64,000 bases of DNA, from contig CACYQT010000005.1 of assembly GCA_902776645.1 (NCBI GenBank), positions 124,001 through 188,000 on the forward strand. The letters are read 5' to 3'. Positions within the stretch are counted from its first letter, which is position 1, and the number at the start of each line of letters is the position of its first letter. The position numbers and the translations under genes are program-made. The notes beneath the pieces were generated by a model. That model made no database searches, was not told the DNA's origin, and saw nothing but the letters and a program-made list of their open reading frames with translations. Shown in pieces: positions 54,601-61,977 of the stretch. The stretch is from an uncultured bacterium (GTDB lineage: Bacteria > Verrucomicrobiota > Lentisphaeria > Oligosphaerales > Oligosphaeraceae).

Positions 54601-55287
54601 GGAAATGCTCCCGATCTGTTCCTCAAGGGATTTGAAGCGCTCCTCTCCGACGCCGGAAAGGCCAAACTCGCCCAAAACCGCCAGGCTGTAGAGCAGATTG
54701 TCCGCGACATCCTAGGCAAGGGCACAGGCAACGATACGGGCAAGCGTATGACCGCAGTATTCAAACTCCTTCAGACGAAATACTCCATTGAAGTGCCGCC
54801 AACAATCAGCGGATTCCAGTCCAGTCAGGAGCGTCTGACCATCGCAATGGAATCCATGCTGCGCATGATGACGAGTGCGGAAATGGCACGCCTTGACGTG
54901 ATTCTCGCCACTGCCAAGGCAGATGGTGCCGATGTCCCCGAAATTGGCAACAACGTGCCGCCAGAACAGGCATTTGCACAGAAAAAAGAAGCGGCCATCG
55001 CCTATATAAACGCAAAATTGGAAGGTGACCTTACGGAAGATGTTCGTGATAAGCTTAATACCCTTAAGACAAAACTGGATGAAGCCGACGCGCATCGTCC
55101 ACTATCGATGATGCAGTGCATGGTCGGCGTCATCAAGCAGAACATCGTTACCTCCCTTAAAACGCTTGGCGCAGGCTCCGCCAGAACCGTCACCAACAAC
55201 TTGACGGCTGACGGCATCATCGGCGGTAACGACAATGCTCCCGGTGCCGAGCCCAAAGAGCGTCGTTTCATTGAAATATGGCCATAA
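51673..55287 (+). CDS. Giant protein with C-terminal ABC1/UbiB-like kinase domain
   Basis: This is a 1204-residue protein from ATG 51673 (AGGA seven bases upstream; a TTG two codons earlier is less likely). Residues about 655-960 match the ABC1/UbiB/ADCK atypical kinase fold: GPLLQKMMQ (K665-Q668, the KxGQ motif with M for G), ALGAASVAQ (722-730, Ala-rich loop), CVIKMLRPD (Lys750), ELDLTIEANN, YHGDLHAGNIM (Asp927, Asn932) and MIDFGN (Asp953). Residues 1-650 are mostly helical with one hydrophobic stretch near 62-75 and no known domain. UbiB proteins are about 550 residues. There is no signal peptide. It might be a secreted effector or a conflict protein; this is unproven. Confidence 0.85.
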   Translation: MSGTTIGNWGKFEKNLFKGMSGVPDKDVDKLTKGENGVLATRLSEVKSGHIHASSVKKFFLGIITLGIYNICHGISAKNQRATQAALKEGVDNVHCALSYLSMMCQKEVQEKGAGNNVLNFDENYVKTAPDIRPFTEAERDFLKGTKCRLVEKNGDPDFPDGRFIRTTMGGVQVDIGLVGGQTAKVRIKDGDGKGKDAIVVLPSIEDALYRLEKDIVRDTELFGGNMVEKMLTRYDKRLELEKTANGADSVGVPRRESIKNRQMELSRDILSIRYGMSEERLAYLDRDLAKQLAIQAIKENITSGPALDAHYDKIVSQRHLVGEDMISLYDKLEAAGNIETKIHLPEAAPQVAVGEGRPTAEQQGIHNFAADLILSEDISEYDKDIGKSGYLDGQRLRNVFAKHHDTIAALMTERAANKNAVPTALASLDPAMQKAVVNLLDTLIDNQAKKVAKVGREMTPDQYLTRLVADFDAEVAKARKDGEKARLNEIDDYSQRRQFNEAGIGSSEDDAFSLKKELSRKNASEDDIFFAVDEHEEKDKAYDYRRHGKANFFAQVELELNKSIEEAMKQSVQTQVKTMLANVFPQENPDAMNSASSLDTIVADRASDPQMKLLKATLNVYFEKMSGLDQRNMMARLVRHTVAGAADGIRFGELLKGAGPLLQKMMQGLDPDAFKDPNFRLAIDDMRSKLAPIPEKAVKAQLADIIARSNGAIESITIKDALGAASVAQTFLCSIKLQGEVEPRECVIKMLRPDAHLRALREAEVFREVAKGIKGMSLTFEGTLAGIMKELDLTIEANNVKTGLDVYDAGTGKVNKTFTNVSSMRLSEIPGTDPTKGLMVLERAPGVPMDKFLKDTNESIATNKANAIDGIANHSNEDAIVSMLDGAEKLTNIYEDTLAKHDALSNLTTIWIREGLFTKTGFYHGDLHAGNIMVPTANDIAHGVPNGVTMIDFGNATKLNSNEQKNVIRVIAGAAGNAPDLFLKGFEALLSDAGKAKLAQNRQAVEQIVRDILGKGTGNDTGKRMTAVFKLLQTKYSIEVPPTISGFQSSQERLTIAMESMLRMMTSAEMARLDVILATAKADGADVPEIGNNVPPEQAFAQKKEAAIAYINAKLEGDLTEDVRDKLNTLKTKLDEADAHRPLSMMQCMVGVIKQNIVTSLKTLGAGSARTVTNNLTADGIIGGNDNAPGAEPKERRFIEIWP

Positions 55288-55366
55288 ACGCATCGCAATC
55301 ACCGTAAAACATTGCCAGACTGCACCCATAGTGATAATTTCACTTCGAAAATACTCAAACAATGTT

Positions 55367-55388
55367 AGCAATCCGTTTTTGGATTGCT
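55367..55388 (+). terminator. Possible terminator after the giant ABC1-type gene
   Basis: AGCAATCC and GGATTGCT form an 8-bp stem with loop GTTTTT, 80 nt past the stop. Only TTCAAT follows, so termination is weak or depends on Rho. Confidence 0.45.
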
Positions 55389-55408
55389 TTCAATAAAGAT
55401 GGCTGGCT

Positions 55409-55657
55409 TTGAGAAGAATGGCGGTGGCGTGGCTGTTTTGGGAAGAGGGATTTCTGCTGAATAATCATCCAGATATTTTGTTTTTTCGTCCAAAAAGCAC
55501 TATGTTATGGACGAAAAACATGAATGGCTGGATGAAAAGGGAAACGCGAAATGAGAACATTCGACTACTGAAGAGACTGACTGCGGAGGGCGTCATCCGC
55601 AAGGACGGTGTGGGACGCGCCACATTCTACGTGCGCAACAGTAGTTCGGGAGAATGA
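55409..55657 (+). pseudogene. Remnant of a winged-helix C-terminus
   Basis: This is an 82-codon frame whose last 35 residues (ENIRLLKRLTAEGVIRKDG, then GRATFYVRN) look like the end of a winged-helix protein such as AlbA_2, Fic or ArsR-type proteins; compare the C-terminus of the gene ending at 45602. The N-terminal part is not protein-like and contains a 10-bp inverted repeat (55482-55491 with 55509-55518). It is probably a decayed gene end rather than a working gene. Confidence 0.35.
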
Positions 55658-55705
55658 CAGCCGAGCGCTTTCAGACCACCGGAACAGACAGACCATGTAC
55701 TTCAA

Positions 55706-56050
55706 GCTTCCGCATGACGTTGTTTGCGCTTGTGCGAAGCGTGATGAACCTTCGAGCCGCCGGAGCCGTTTCCATTTCAGCATTCAGAATTCATTATATA
55801 CAAACAAAACATATAGGAGTTTGTCGGCCGGCGCGAGGCAATCAGTGGAAAATCTGTACTACTATCGTTCATTTTCTTGTTTATCTAAAAAGATTATCTC
55901 TAAGGCATTGAGCTTCCGCATGATGCTGTTCCCGCCTCGCGAAGCGACGACAACCGCCGAGCCGCCGGAGCCGTTGACTTTTCCGCATTTAGATTCCATT
56001 ATGAACAATCAAAATCTTCAGGATATTATCGGCCCGGCGGCGAGGCTTTT
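55706..56050 (+). repeat. Diverged direct repeat pair of about 135 bp
   Basis: Copy 1 (about 55706-55842) and copy 2 (about 55912-56050) share GCTTCCGCATGA, GCGAAGCG, CGAGCCGCCGGAGCCGTT, TTCATTAT-like ends and a CGGCC...CGAGGC tail. The copies are 206 bp apart. The rest of the 848-bp gap has no clear gene; near 56082-56110 TTAGTGTTCATTAGTGTCCAT is a short internal repeat. Confidence 0.75.
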
Positions 56051-56135
56051 CTGTTTATTCAGTGTATTCTGTGGACTCTTTATTAGTGTTCATTAGTGTC
56101 CATTCGTGGTTTATTATAAATGATTTGCGTGTAGG

Positions 56136-58142
56136 TCATTCAAAGACAATCGTGACCGGTTTCCATGCCGCGATGCGCGGCACGGTGACCGTCAGATTGT
56201 CGCTCGCTTCGTCATAGAAGCATTTGGCGGGAACGGCCGCCTCCACTGGACGCGCGATAAGCGGCGCGCGCATTTTCGGATGGCGCACATGCAACGTCAG
56301 ATCGCGTGTGCGGCCGATCGACAGGTTGATGACCGTCACGGAATCGACCTTGCCGTCGCCATCGACATGCGGCAGGACGCGAACCGCCTGGCAGGTGTCG
56401 AGACGGACAGGGAAGGTTTTGTTGGAGATGGCGTCCAACGCGTCGAGAATGGCCTGTCGGCGGGTGGTCGTGGGGAATTGGATGAACGGATGGACGATGC
56501 CGATTTTCGTGCCGAACGTCGTGGCGGCGACGCATGCGCCGTATTGCAGCGCGGCAGGCGCGATTTCATCGCTGATAGGTTTGTCCGGAATGACGGGCTG
56601 TCCATTGACGATTTCGATAAGTCTCGCCGTCTCAGTGGATTTGGCAAGATGGGCGCGGGCCTTCGCCGCGTCCGGAGCAATTTTCGCCAGCGCTTCAGGG
56701 AACTGCTTGGCGAGTGCGTCGAACGCGTCGGCGGGAATGATGACAGGCTTCGCGAAAAGTTTCGGTAAATCCTCCTCCGTCATGCATTGCACGGTCTTGG
56801 GCGTGACGAGATAGGCGTCCGGTTCGTCTTCCTCCACGGTGATCGGAATGCCGAATGCGGCGAGATATTCGTCATTGTTGTCGTCGAGATTGAAGCTGTT
56901 GTGGTTGTAGGCGTTGGAACCGAGAAAACGCGCAAGCCCCGCCAGCCGCGTGCGTTTCGTGGAGGCGGCGACGAGTTCCAGATACGGCCGCCATTGCGAC
57001 AGCTCGTGCGAGAAGTCGTCGTAGTAGTCCAACGGCTCATGATTGTCGGAACTATAATAATATTCGGACAGACTGTCGCAGCCTGACGCCAATGCCAGCG
57101 TGGATTCCACCATGATGGCTTCAGGGCTCTTGTGCAACACTTTGCGCGTGTAGTTCTCCTGCTCGTAGCAGATGGAGCCGACGAAGCCGTAGCGTTTGCA
57201 GCGTGCCGCCTCCCGGGCGATGCTCATGGATTTATGGATCATGCTACGAGGCGTTTCCTCCGTGTAAAATAATGCACCAGGACGGATGCCGACGGACTTA
57301 TGTTCCTTTCCAGAAAGCGCTTCCAGTAGCGGACGGTAGTTGTTCCCGCAGAAAAACGCATTGGCCCAGACCGACTGGTAGGCCAGCCTGCAATCCGACT
57401 GCAAGTCATCGGCCGCCTTGCGGGATTGCGCCGCGTAGATGGCGATGGCCTCCGCATTGAAGGCCGCCCACTGGCCGCGTAGCGGTTCGATGACGGCTGG
57501 CCCGAAGATCCTGTCCGCCAATTCCTTGCGGGAATAGTTGGTATTGTGTTGGCGGTTGAATTCGGCGATGCAGCGGTCGCAGAAGCATTCCTGGGGCTTC
57601 GAAACACCGAGGCGGAGATCGTCGTCAAGCCAGTAGGAACTGGGCTTCAAAATTTCCAAAACGGTTTTCGTGTATTCGTAGGCGAACCGCTGGACGTTGG
57701 CGGAACGCGGGCAGAGCTGCCCGGGCAGCAGGGTGCCGTTCTGGTCACGCATGAAATCGTCCGGTTCGAAGGGGAAAAGGCCAGGCCGTTTTTTCATGAA
57801 TTCCGGGCTGGTGCCGTGCCCGACGGTGATGCCCTGCTGGAAGGAGAGCTTGATGCCGTATTCATCGCATTTTGCATGATAGTGGTTCAACGGCGGAACG
57901 GCTTTGAGGAGGGTGTCGCGTGACGCGTAGCCTGCCGCGCAGATCCACACTTCGTCACAGGCGCCTGGATATTTGTGGGCGATGTCCAGTATTTTGTCGA
58001 ATATGGCTGGATATTTGTTGGCGACGGATGCATGGCGGATGACGATGAATGGCCATTCAGTGTTTTTCATGGTTTGTTCTTGTGCGTGCAAATGGAAAAT
58101 GACGGAAAAAATGACAAAAATTTTGAAAAATTTTGAAAACAT
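56136..58142 (-). CDS. Secreted protein with TIM-barrel glycosidase-like fold
   Basis: This is a 668-residue protein with signal peptide MFSKFFKIFVIFSVIFHLHA. The N-terminal half looks like a barrel: YWLDDDLRLG, a Cys cluster CFCDRCIAEFNRQHN, FVGSICYEQENYTRK, and DSLSEYYYSSDNHEPLDYYDDF. The C-terminal part (about 450-668) is a Rossmann-like then beta-sandwich region, ending AAWKPVTIVFE. The layout recalls beta-galactosidase-trimerisation-type enzymes, but I cannot assign a GH family. AGGAG lies 11 bases before the ATG. It is a single gene, with tmRNA upstream on the other strand. Confidence 0.8.
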   Translation of the reverse strand: MFSKFFKIFVIFSVIFHLHAQEQTMKNTEWPFIVIRHASVANKYPAIFDKILDIAHKYPGACDEVWICAAGYASRDTLLKAVPPLNHYHAKCDEYGIKLSFQQGITVGHGTSPEFMKKRPGLFPFEPDDFMRDQNGTLLPGQLCPRSANVQRFAYEYTKTVLEILKPSSYWLDDDLRLGVSKPQECFCDRCIAEFNRQHNTNYSRKELADRIFGPAVIEPLRGQWAAFNAEAIAIYAAQSRKAADDLQSDCRLAYQSVWANAFFCGNNYRPLLEALSGKEHKSVGIRPGALFYTEETPRSMIHKSMSIAREAARCKRYGFVGSICYEQENYTRKVLHKSPEAIMVESTLALASGCDSLSEYYYSSDNHEPLDYYDDFSHELSQWRPYLELVAASTKRTRLAGLARFLGSNAYNHNSFNLDDNNDEYLAAFGIPITVEEDEPDAYLVTPKTVQCMTEEDLPKLFAKPVIIPADAFDALAKQFPEALAKIAPDAAKARAHLAKSTETARLIEIVNGQPVIPDKPISDEIAPAALQYGACVAATTFGTKIGIVHPFIQFPTTTRRQAILDALDAISNKTFPVRLDTCQAVRVLPHVDGDGKVDSVTVINLSIGRTRDLTLHVRHPKMRAPLIARPVEAAVPAKCFYDEASDNLTVTVPRIAAWKPVTIVFE

Positions 58143-58197
58143 GATGGAATGGCTCCTATTAGTAGGTGTTGCGCCGCTGAAACACGCGTATGACTAT

Positions 58198-58225
58198 AGT
58201 ATATACGCAGGACGGCGGAACGCAA
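58198..58225 (-). promoter_or_regulatory. Candidate promoter for the secreted barrel protein
   Basis: The minus strand has TTGCGT (58220-58225), a 16-nt spacer and TATACT (58198-58203), about 56 nt before the ATG. Confidence 0.45.
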
Positions 58226-58262
58226 CAATCTTCACGTGGGAAATGCGCATGGGGGATCGGGA

Positions 58263-58320
58263 GTAGCGACGGCATCCCGCCGTCGGGGGAAAAGGTAGCG
58301 ACGGCGTCCCGCCGTCGGGG
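58263..58320. repeat. GC-rich 26-bp hairpin doublet
   Basis: Two 26-bp copies (58263-58288 and 58295-58320) differ at one base. Each contains CGACGGC-RTCCC-GCCGTCG, a perfect 7-bp hairpin. The rest of the 341-bp gap before tmRNA is AT-rich and holds a TATAAT at 58412-58417 that may be the tmRNA promoter -10, without a clear -35. Confidence 0.9.
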
Positions 58321-58483
58321 TGGAAAGGGGAATCTTTCCAGGGGAGGTTGAGAGGGATGTGGGATTTTTCAAAAAGAGGTAATTTCAAAAGTCTTACTTT
58401 ACTGTACTGCCTATAATTATGTTTTTTCCAAATTACAATATACATTAATTAAAACCGCAAGAAATTGTTGCGACCTTTCAAAT

Positions 58484-58840
58484 GGGGGCGAAATGGTTTC
58501 GACTGCCTAGGCAGATCGCGGGTGGCATGCAGAGGATGATCGTAGGCCTCTTTAATCATCGGTCAAAAAAATAACTGCGAACGATCAAGAATTCGCCATC
58601 GCTGCTTAAGTTCAGCGACGTCTTCACCTGGATGTCTATTAAGGGATGAAGGCGTACGGAATAGACTGGTCATGAAGCCGTGCCAACGGGCCGATTGACG
58701 AGACCTGACAGATGGCTGCTTCTTTCGGTGTGTGTGGGCGCCACCGACCCGGAAGACTAAGATTGAATCGCGTCCTAAGCATGTAGAGGCCTTCGGGACG
58801 TCTTTGTAGGACCCGGGTTCAACTCCCGGCGCCTCCACCA
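58484..58840 (+). ncRNA. ssrA: Transfer-messenger RNA (tmRNA)
   Basis: The 5' end GGGGGCGAAATGGTTTCGACT and the 3' end with the T-arm GGGTTCAACTCCC, then GGCGCCTCCACCA, are the classic tRNA-like domain; GGGGGCG pairs with CGCCTCC (one G-T), and CCA is encoded. The tag frame is 58577-58609, GCGAACGATCAAGAATTCGC and on, encoding ANDQEFAIAA and then TAA. It rescues ribosomes stalled on broken mRNA together with SmpB. Length 357 nt is normal. A terminator follows 14 nt later. Confidence 0.97.
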
Positions 58841-58853
58841 TTCAGAAAACGAT

Positions 58854-58893
58854 GCCTCGTGAAGTCCTTGGTACTTCACGAGGCTTGTTGTTT
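58854..58893 (+). terminator. Intrinsic terminator after tmRNA
   Basis: GCCTCGTGAAGT and ACTTCACGAGGC form a 12-bp stem (58854-58865 with 58873-58884) followed by TTGTTGTTT. The loop and stem edge contain AAGTCCTTGGT, the first copy of the repeated motif of this region. Confidence 0.88.
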
Positions 58894-59348
58894 CCGCTTA
58901 AAGTGCTTGAAAAACGGCAACTTGTGACTTTCTCTCCTTCGTTTCTCTCCGCCCTCCAGAGAACGCCAAATCCCCCTGAAACCGCCCTTTTCTCCCAAGT
59001 CCTCGGTCTGCTTTTCTCTCGACCGAGGACTTGAGTCCTCGGTCTGAATTTCGGCTTAATTCACTGCAAACATGCAAGTTAGCCCATTTTCCCATTAGAG
59101 AAATCTGAAAAATCAATAGAATGGTCGAATGTTCAGTGTGAACTTTGAACACCCCGAAGTCCTCGGTCGGCTCTCTTCCACCTCTCTCTATGAGATGATT
59201 TCATACTCAAAAACAGTACATAACTTCCAAAGACTTGGCAATCATAAAAATGATGCAAATCGGTCTTTCGCTCCCAATTGAGGGTGGAAACCAAGTCCTT
59301 GGTCATGATGTTCTTTGCCGTTTTCAGGACTACTCCAACCAAGGACTT
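58862..59348. repeat. Cluster of seven 11-bp motifs AAGTCCTYGGT in both orientations
   Basis: Forward copies lie at 58862, 58997, 59033 (GAGTCCTCGGT), 59157 and 59293; reverse copies lie at 59022 and 59338. The pair at 59021-59044 forms a perfect 11-bp inverted repeat with a two-base loop. The 532-bp gap between tmRNA and the nucleotidyltransferase gene holds no other recognisable feature; short open frames there do not look like genes. Confidence 0.85.
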
Positions 59349-59372
59349 CCGGCTGGAAAATCTGTCATATCA

Positions 59373-60170
59373 TCATTCGGGGGTGGAACCCAAGTTTGGA
59401 GAAAAGGCCTTGATCCAGCTTTGCAAAATGCGGTCAAGCGAATCTCTTTGCGATGCATGGGAATTGATGGTCGCCGACTGTTCCAGGCACTCCTTCTCCG
59501 TATCTTCATAGAATGACCGAATGTCGTCTGAAAAGATGACCTGGGCCTTTTCTCCAGCCACTTTCTTCTGTTCCAGAAGTTCATGCACATGCGCCAGAAG
59601 GCTCTTCGGCAGAAGATCGGGAAGAAGCATTTCCATAAACAAGACGGGCGGCATTGTCTGATACTTGTAGCTCCACTTGGCCGCAAGTATTCCGCGCAGC
59701 AAGTAGAATAGCTTCTTGATGGAGATTGTACCATCGCCGTTCAGGGCGGAATGCGACTGCCTTGCGATAGAGAGGTAGTGGTGTGTCGCCTTGACCGGGT
59801 TGAATACCCGTGGCAGAAGGCCGCGCATCTCATTCAGGAACCCCGACGTGGAGAAGTATTGGATGGGACTGGTCAGCCACTCGTTGAGCGCAAGGTTGCA
59901 TCCGGCGAAAAGACGCAATGTCTTGCGCAGCTCCCATGCGGAGATGTCCAAATCGTGCGGAAGCATCGTCTCGATGGTGTCCTTCGGGGCGGCCTCGATG
60001 GTGAGATACCAGTCCAGCGGATTGACATAGACGGCGCGGATGTCGTAGTCGCTGTCGGGCGACGCGAATCCCCAGGCGCGGCTGCCCGATTCGGCGGCAA
60101 AGAGGAAACGGCAGCCATGCCGCGTCTCCAACTGTTTCAATGCAGATAGTATTTCATCTTTCATGGTCAT
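59373..60170 (-). CDS. Nucleotidyltransferase of the PF10127 (RlaP-like) type
   Basis: This is a 265-residue protein. FAAESGSRAWGFASPDSDYD near residue 25 is the polymerase-beta nucleotidyltransferase core: GS at 29-30 and the metal Asp pair D41/D43. The remainder is helical (LRKTLRLFAGCNLALNEWL, KKLFYLLRGILAAKW), as in the PF10127 group often found with RNA-repair ligases. It should transfer NMP to RNA or protein. It is the last of three minus-strand genes and overlaps the preceding one by 11-17 nt (two ATGs close together). No ligase is in the window. Confidence 0.87.
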   Translation of the reverse strand: MTMKDEILSALKQLETRHGCRFLFAAESGSRAWGFASPDSDYDIRAVYVNPLDWYLTIEAAPKDTIETMLPHDLDISAWELRKTLRLFAGCNLALNEWLTSPIQYFSTSGFLNEMRGLLPRVFNPVKATHHYLSIARQSHSALNGDGTISIKKLFYLLRGILAAKWSYKYQTMPPVLFMEMLLPDLLPKSLLAHVHELLEQKKVAGEKAQVIFSDDIRSFYEDTEKECLEQSATINSHASQRDSLDRILQSWIKAFSPNLGSTPE

Positions 60171-61248
60171 TTTCCCACTTTCTGGTTATGTCTATCAATA
60201 GCGTGTTGATTTCCCCGATGTCGGATGTTTCAGGAAGCGATGATTTCTCGCGGCCCGCCGCAAGCCGTTCCGAAAGCGCCTCCGCCTTGGCGACGAGTTC
60301 GTCGTAGCCGAACCGCCCGGACCGGATGTCGCGAAGCTCCTGCAGCTTCTCGCCGGAGAAACGCACGAGCGGTTCGCCGTCCTCTATGATGTTCAATGCG
60401 GAATAGAGAAGACGGAAGGTGTGCATCAGGTTCTTCGCGTCATAGTCCAGCACCCCCGCCTCCTGGCTGCGCCAGCGGGCCTCGTTCCTGGTCCGCCGCC
60501 ACTCCCAGTACTGGCGGTGCTTTGACTTGGCCTGCTCGAAGGCGTTCTTGTTGAATACCATCAGCCCGATGAAACGCGACGCCTCGTCCTCCTTCGGGAT
60601 GCTTTCGCAGACGAGCATCCCGTTGCGGAAGACGCCCCGCGCCTCCTTGCCATAGTCGTAAAGACGGTAGAGCTCGCCGCTGTTCTCCAGCGCGGCCGCA
60701 TGGCAGCGCTGGAGACGCATCCCCGACTCCTTCAATTGGACGGGGCGCATGGGCATCCCCGACGGCGAGGTCGCCAGCACGAAGCAGAAGTCCTCGGGCG
60801 ACGGCGGCTCCTCCGGCTGCGGGTTGTGGATGCGCTTGTTGCAGCCTCTGGCCTTCTTGATCTGCCCCATGGCATAGTCGCAATATGTCCTGCACACCTT
60901 TCTGGAAAGGAAAATGGAGCGCTTCGCCTGAAGCATCTCCCAGTACGGGCTGGTGGATATCACGCAGTCCCGCGGAAGGTAGAGCGCGTCCAGTATGTTC
61001 GGGTTCGCGTCCGCCGCAAGTTCCAGGAAGTTCCGAAGGGAGTAGAAGCGGTTGTCGCTGCGCTCGTCCGCGACCTGCGCAGGATGTTCCACAAGAGAGA
61101 GATACCTCTCCGTCTCAAGGACATATACGCCGAGCGTGTCAATGTCGCTTTCAGGCGTGGCCGTCCCGAAGGCGTGGCTGCCCCATACCCCGCAGAAGAT
61201 GACGCGCCCGGATGTGTCGTTTTGAAGTGTTTCGAAGGATAATTCCAT
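60154..61248 (-). CDS. Second PF10127-type nucleotidyltransferase
   Basis: This is a 364-residue protein. FCGVWGSHAFGTATPESDID carries the GS at 23-24 and the Asp pair D35/D37. NPNILDALYLP and QIKKARGCNKRIHNPQP follow, as in PF10127 proteins, then a long helical C-terminal half ending in a charged tail. It is only distantly like the gene that overlaps its end, so it is not a recent copy. It lies 3 nt after the small unknown gene at 61252. The target molecule is unknown; the position beside tmRNA makes an RNA substrate worth testing. Confidence 0.86.
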   Translation of the reverse strand: MELSFETLQNDTSGRVIFCGVWGSHAFGTATPESDIDTLGVYVLETERYLSLVEHPAQVADERSDNRFYSLRNFLELAADANPNILDALYLPRDCVISTSPYWEMLQAKRSIFLSRKVCRTYCDYAMGQIKKARGCNKRIHNPQPEEPPSPEDFCFVLATSPSGMPMRPVQLKESGMRLQRCHAAALENSGELYRLYDYGKEARGVFRNGMLVCESIPKEDEASRFIGLMVFNKNAFEQAKSKHRQYWEWRRTRNEARWRSQEAGVLDYDAKNLMHTFRLLYSALNIIEDGEPLVRFSGEKLQELRDIRSGRFGYDELVAKAEALSERLAAGREKSSLPETSDIGEINTLLIDITRKWENDHER

Positions 61249-61251
61249 ATT

Positions 61252-61662
61252 CTAGCAACCCATTGGGTAAAAAGGCTCTGAAAACTTGGTGATGATCTGG
61301 CCGGTCACCTTCGGCAGGACCTCCCGGCCTTTCGGAGGTTCGCACCACCAGCTATAGATTGCCCCGCCAAAGATGGAGCCCACGCTCATGGAGTAGAATG
61401 TGCCGTCGCATCCTATCACTGCATGAAGCAGCAACGGAATGGTGGCGTTCCGCAGTTCGTCGAGAATCCCGTCCGCCCATTCCTTGGTGACTTTGACGCT
61501 TTTCAGTGAAACCTGCTTGTTTGGAGAGGAAAAATCGACATGTATAATTTTCCCCTGCAGAACATACGTGTCCTTCTTGAGCACCAGGGATATCCGGTAA
61601 TCGTCACGCGGCCCCCAGCTTCCAGTGGAGGTAACGGTTATGAGCTTGGCTGAGAATGGCAT
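61252..61662 (-). CDS. Small protein of unknown function linked to the nucleotidyltransferases
   Basis: This is a 136-residue protein from ATG 61662, chosen because GGAG lies seven bases upstream; the ATG at 61707 (15 residues longer) has no such site. It is beta-rich: AKLITVTSTGSWGPRDDYRI, IIHVDFSSPNKQVSLKSVKV, and a hydrophobic SVGSIFGGAIYSWWCEPPKG. No signal peptide. It is the first gene of the three-gene minus-strand set. No family is recognised. Confidence 0.72.
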   Translation of the reverse strand: MPFSAKLITVTSTGSWGPRDDYRISLVLKKDTYVLQGKIIHVDFSSPNKQVSLKSVKVTKEWADGILDELRNATIPLLLHAVIGCDGTFYSMSVGSIFGGAIYSWWCEPPKGREVLPKVTGQIITKFSEPFYPMGC

Positions 61663-61816
61663 CCGGCATCTCCGATGAAAAACGTTCTTCCCCTCATCCG
61701 CAGACATTATGAGCGAGACCGCAAGAGGCGTTCTGTCTCCAAGGCATGATGTCTACGGTGAAATCAACTGTCTTCCACCATATTAATATATAGCATATCC
61801 TCGTGTAAATTCAGCA

Positions 61817-61850
61817 AAGCGCCCTCCATTTTGACGGAGGGCGCTTTTTT
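61817..61850 (+). terminator. Strong plus-strand terminator with no gene before it
   Basis: AAGCGCCCTCC and GGAGGGCGCTT form an 11-bp stem (61817-61827 with 61836-61846) followed by TTTTTT. No plus-strand gene precedes it for over 2 kb, so it may end a small RNA or act as an attenuator before the phage-like genes. Confidence 0.8.
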
Positions 61851-61977
61851 GTACATGGATTTGAGCTTTTTCAGGATTTTTTTCAAAAACACCTGAACAC
61901 TTCCTGAAATTCGGCGAAAGCATAGGTGACGGGCGGGAAAGACCCGGCCGACACAGAATCCAACCCAGGAGCTTCCT

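Noticed and set aside
58563-58841. Minus-strand 92-codon frame inside tmRNA
   Set aside because: The interval is covered by a complete tmRNA with tag frame and tRNA-like ends.
59235-59516. Small plus-strand genes between tmRNA and the nucleotidyltransferase gene
   Set aside because: They overlap the 3' end of a real minus-strand gene, lack ribosome sites and read through the motif cluster.
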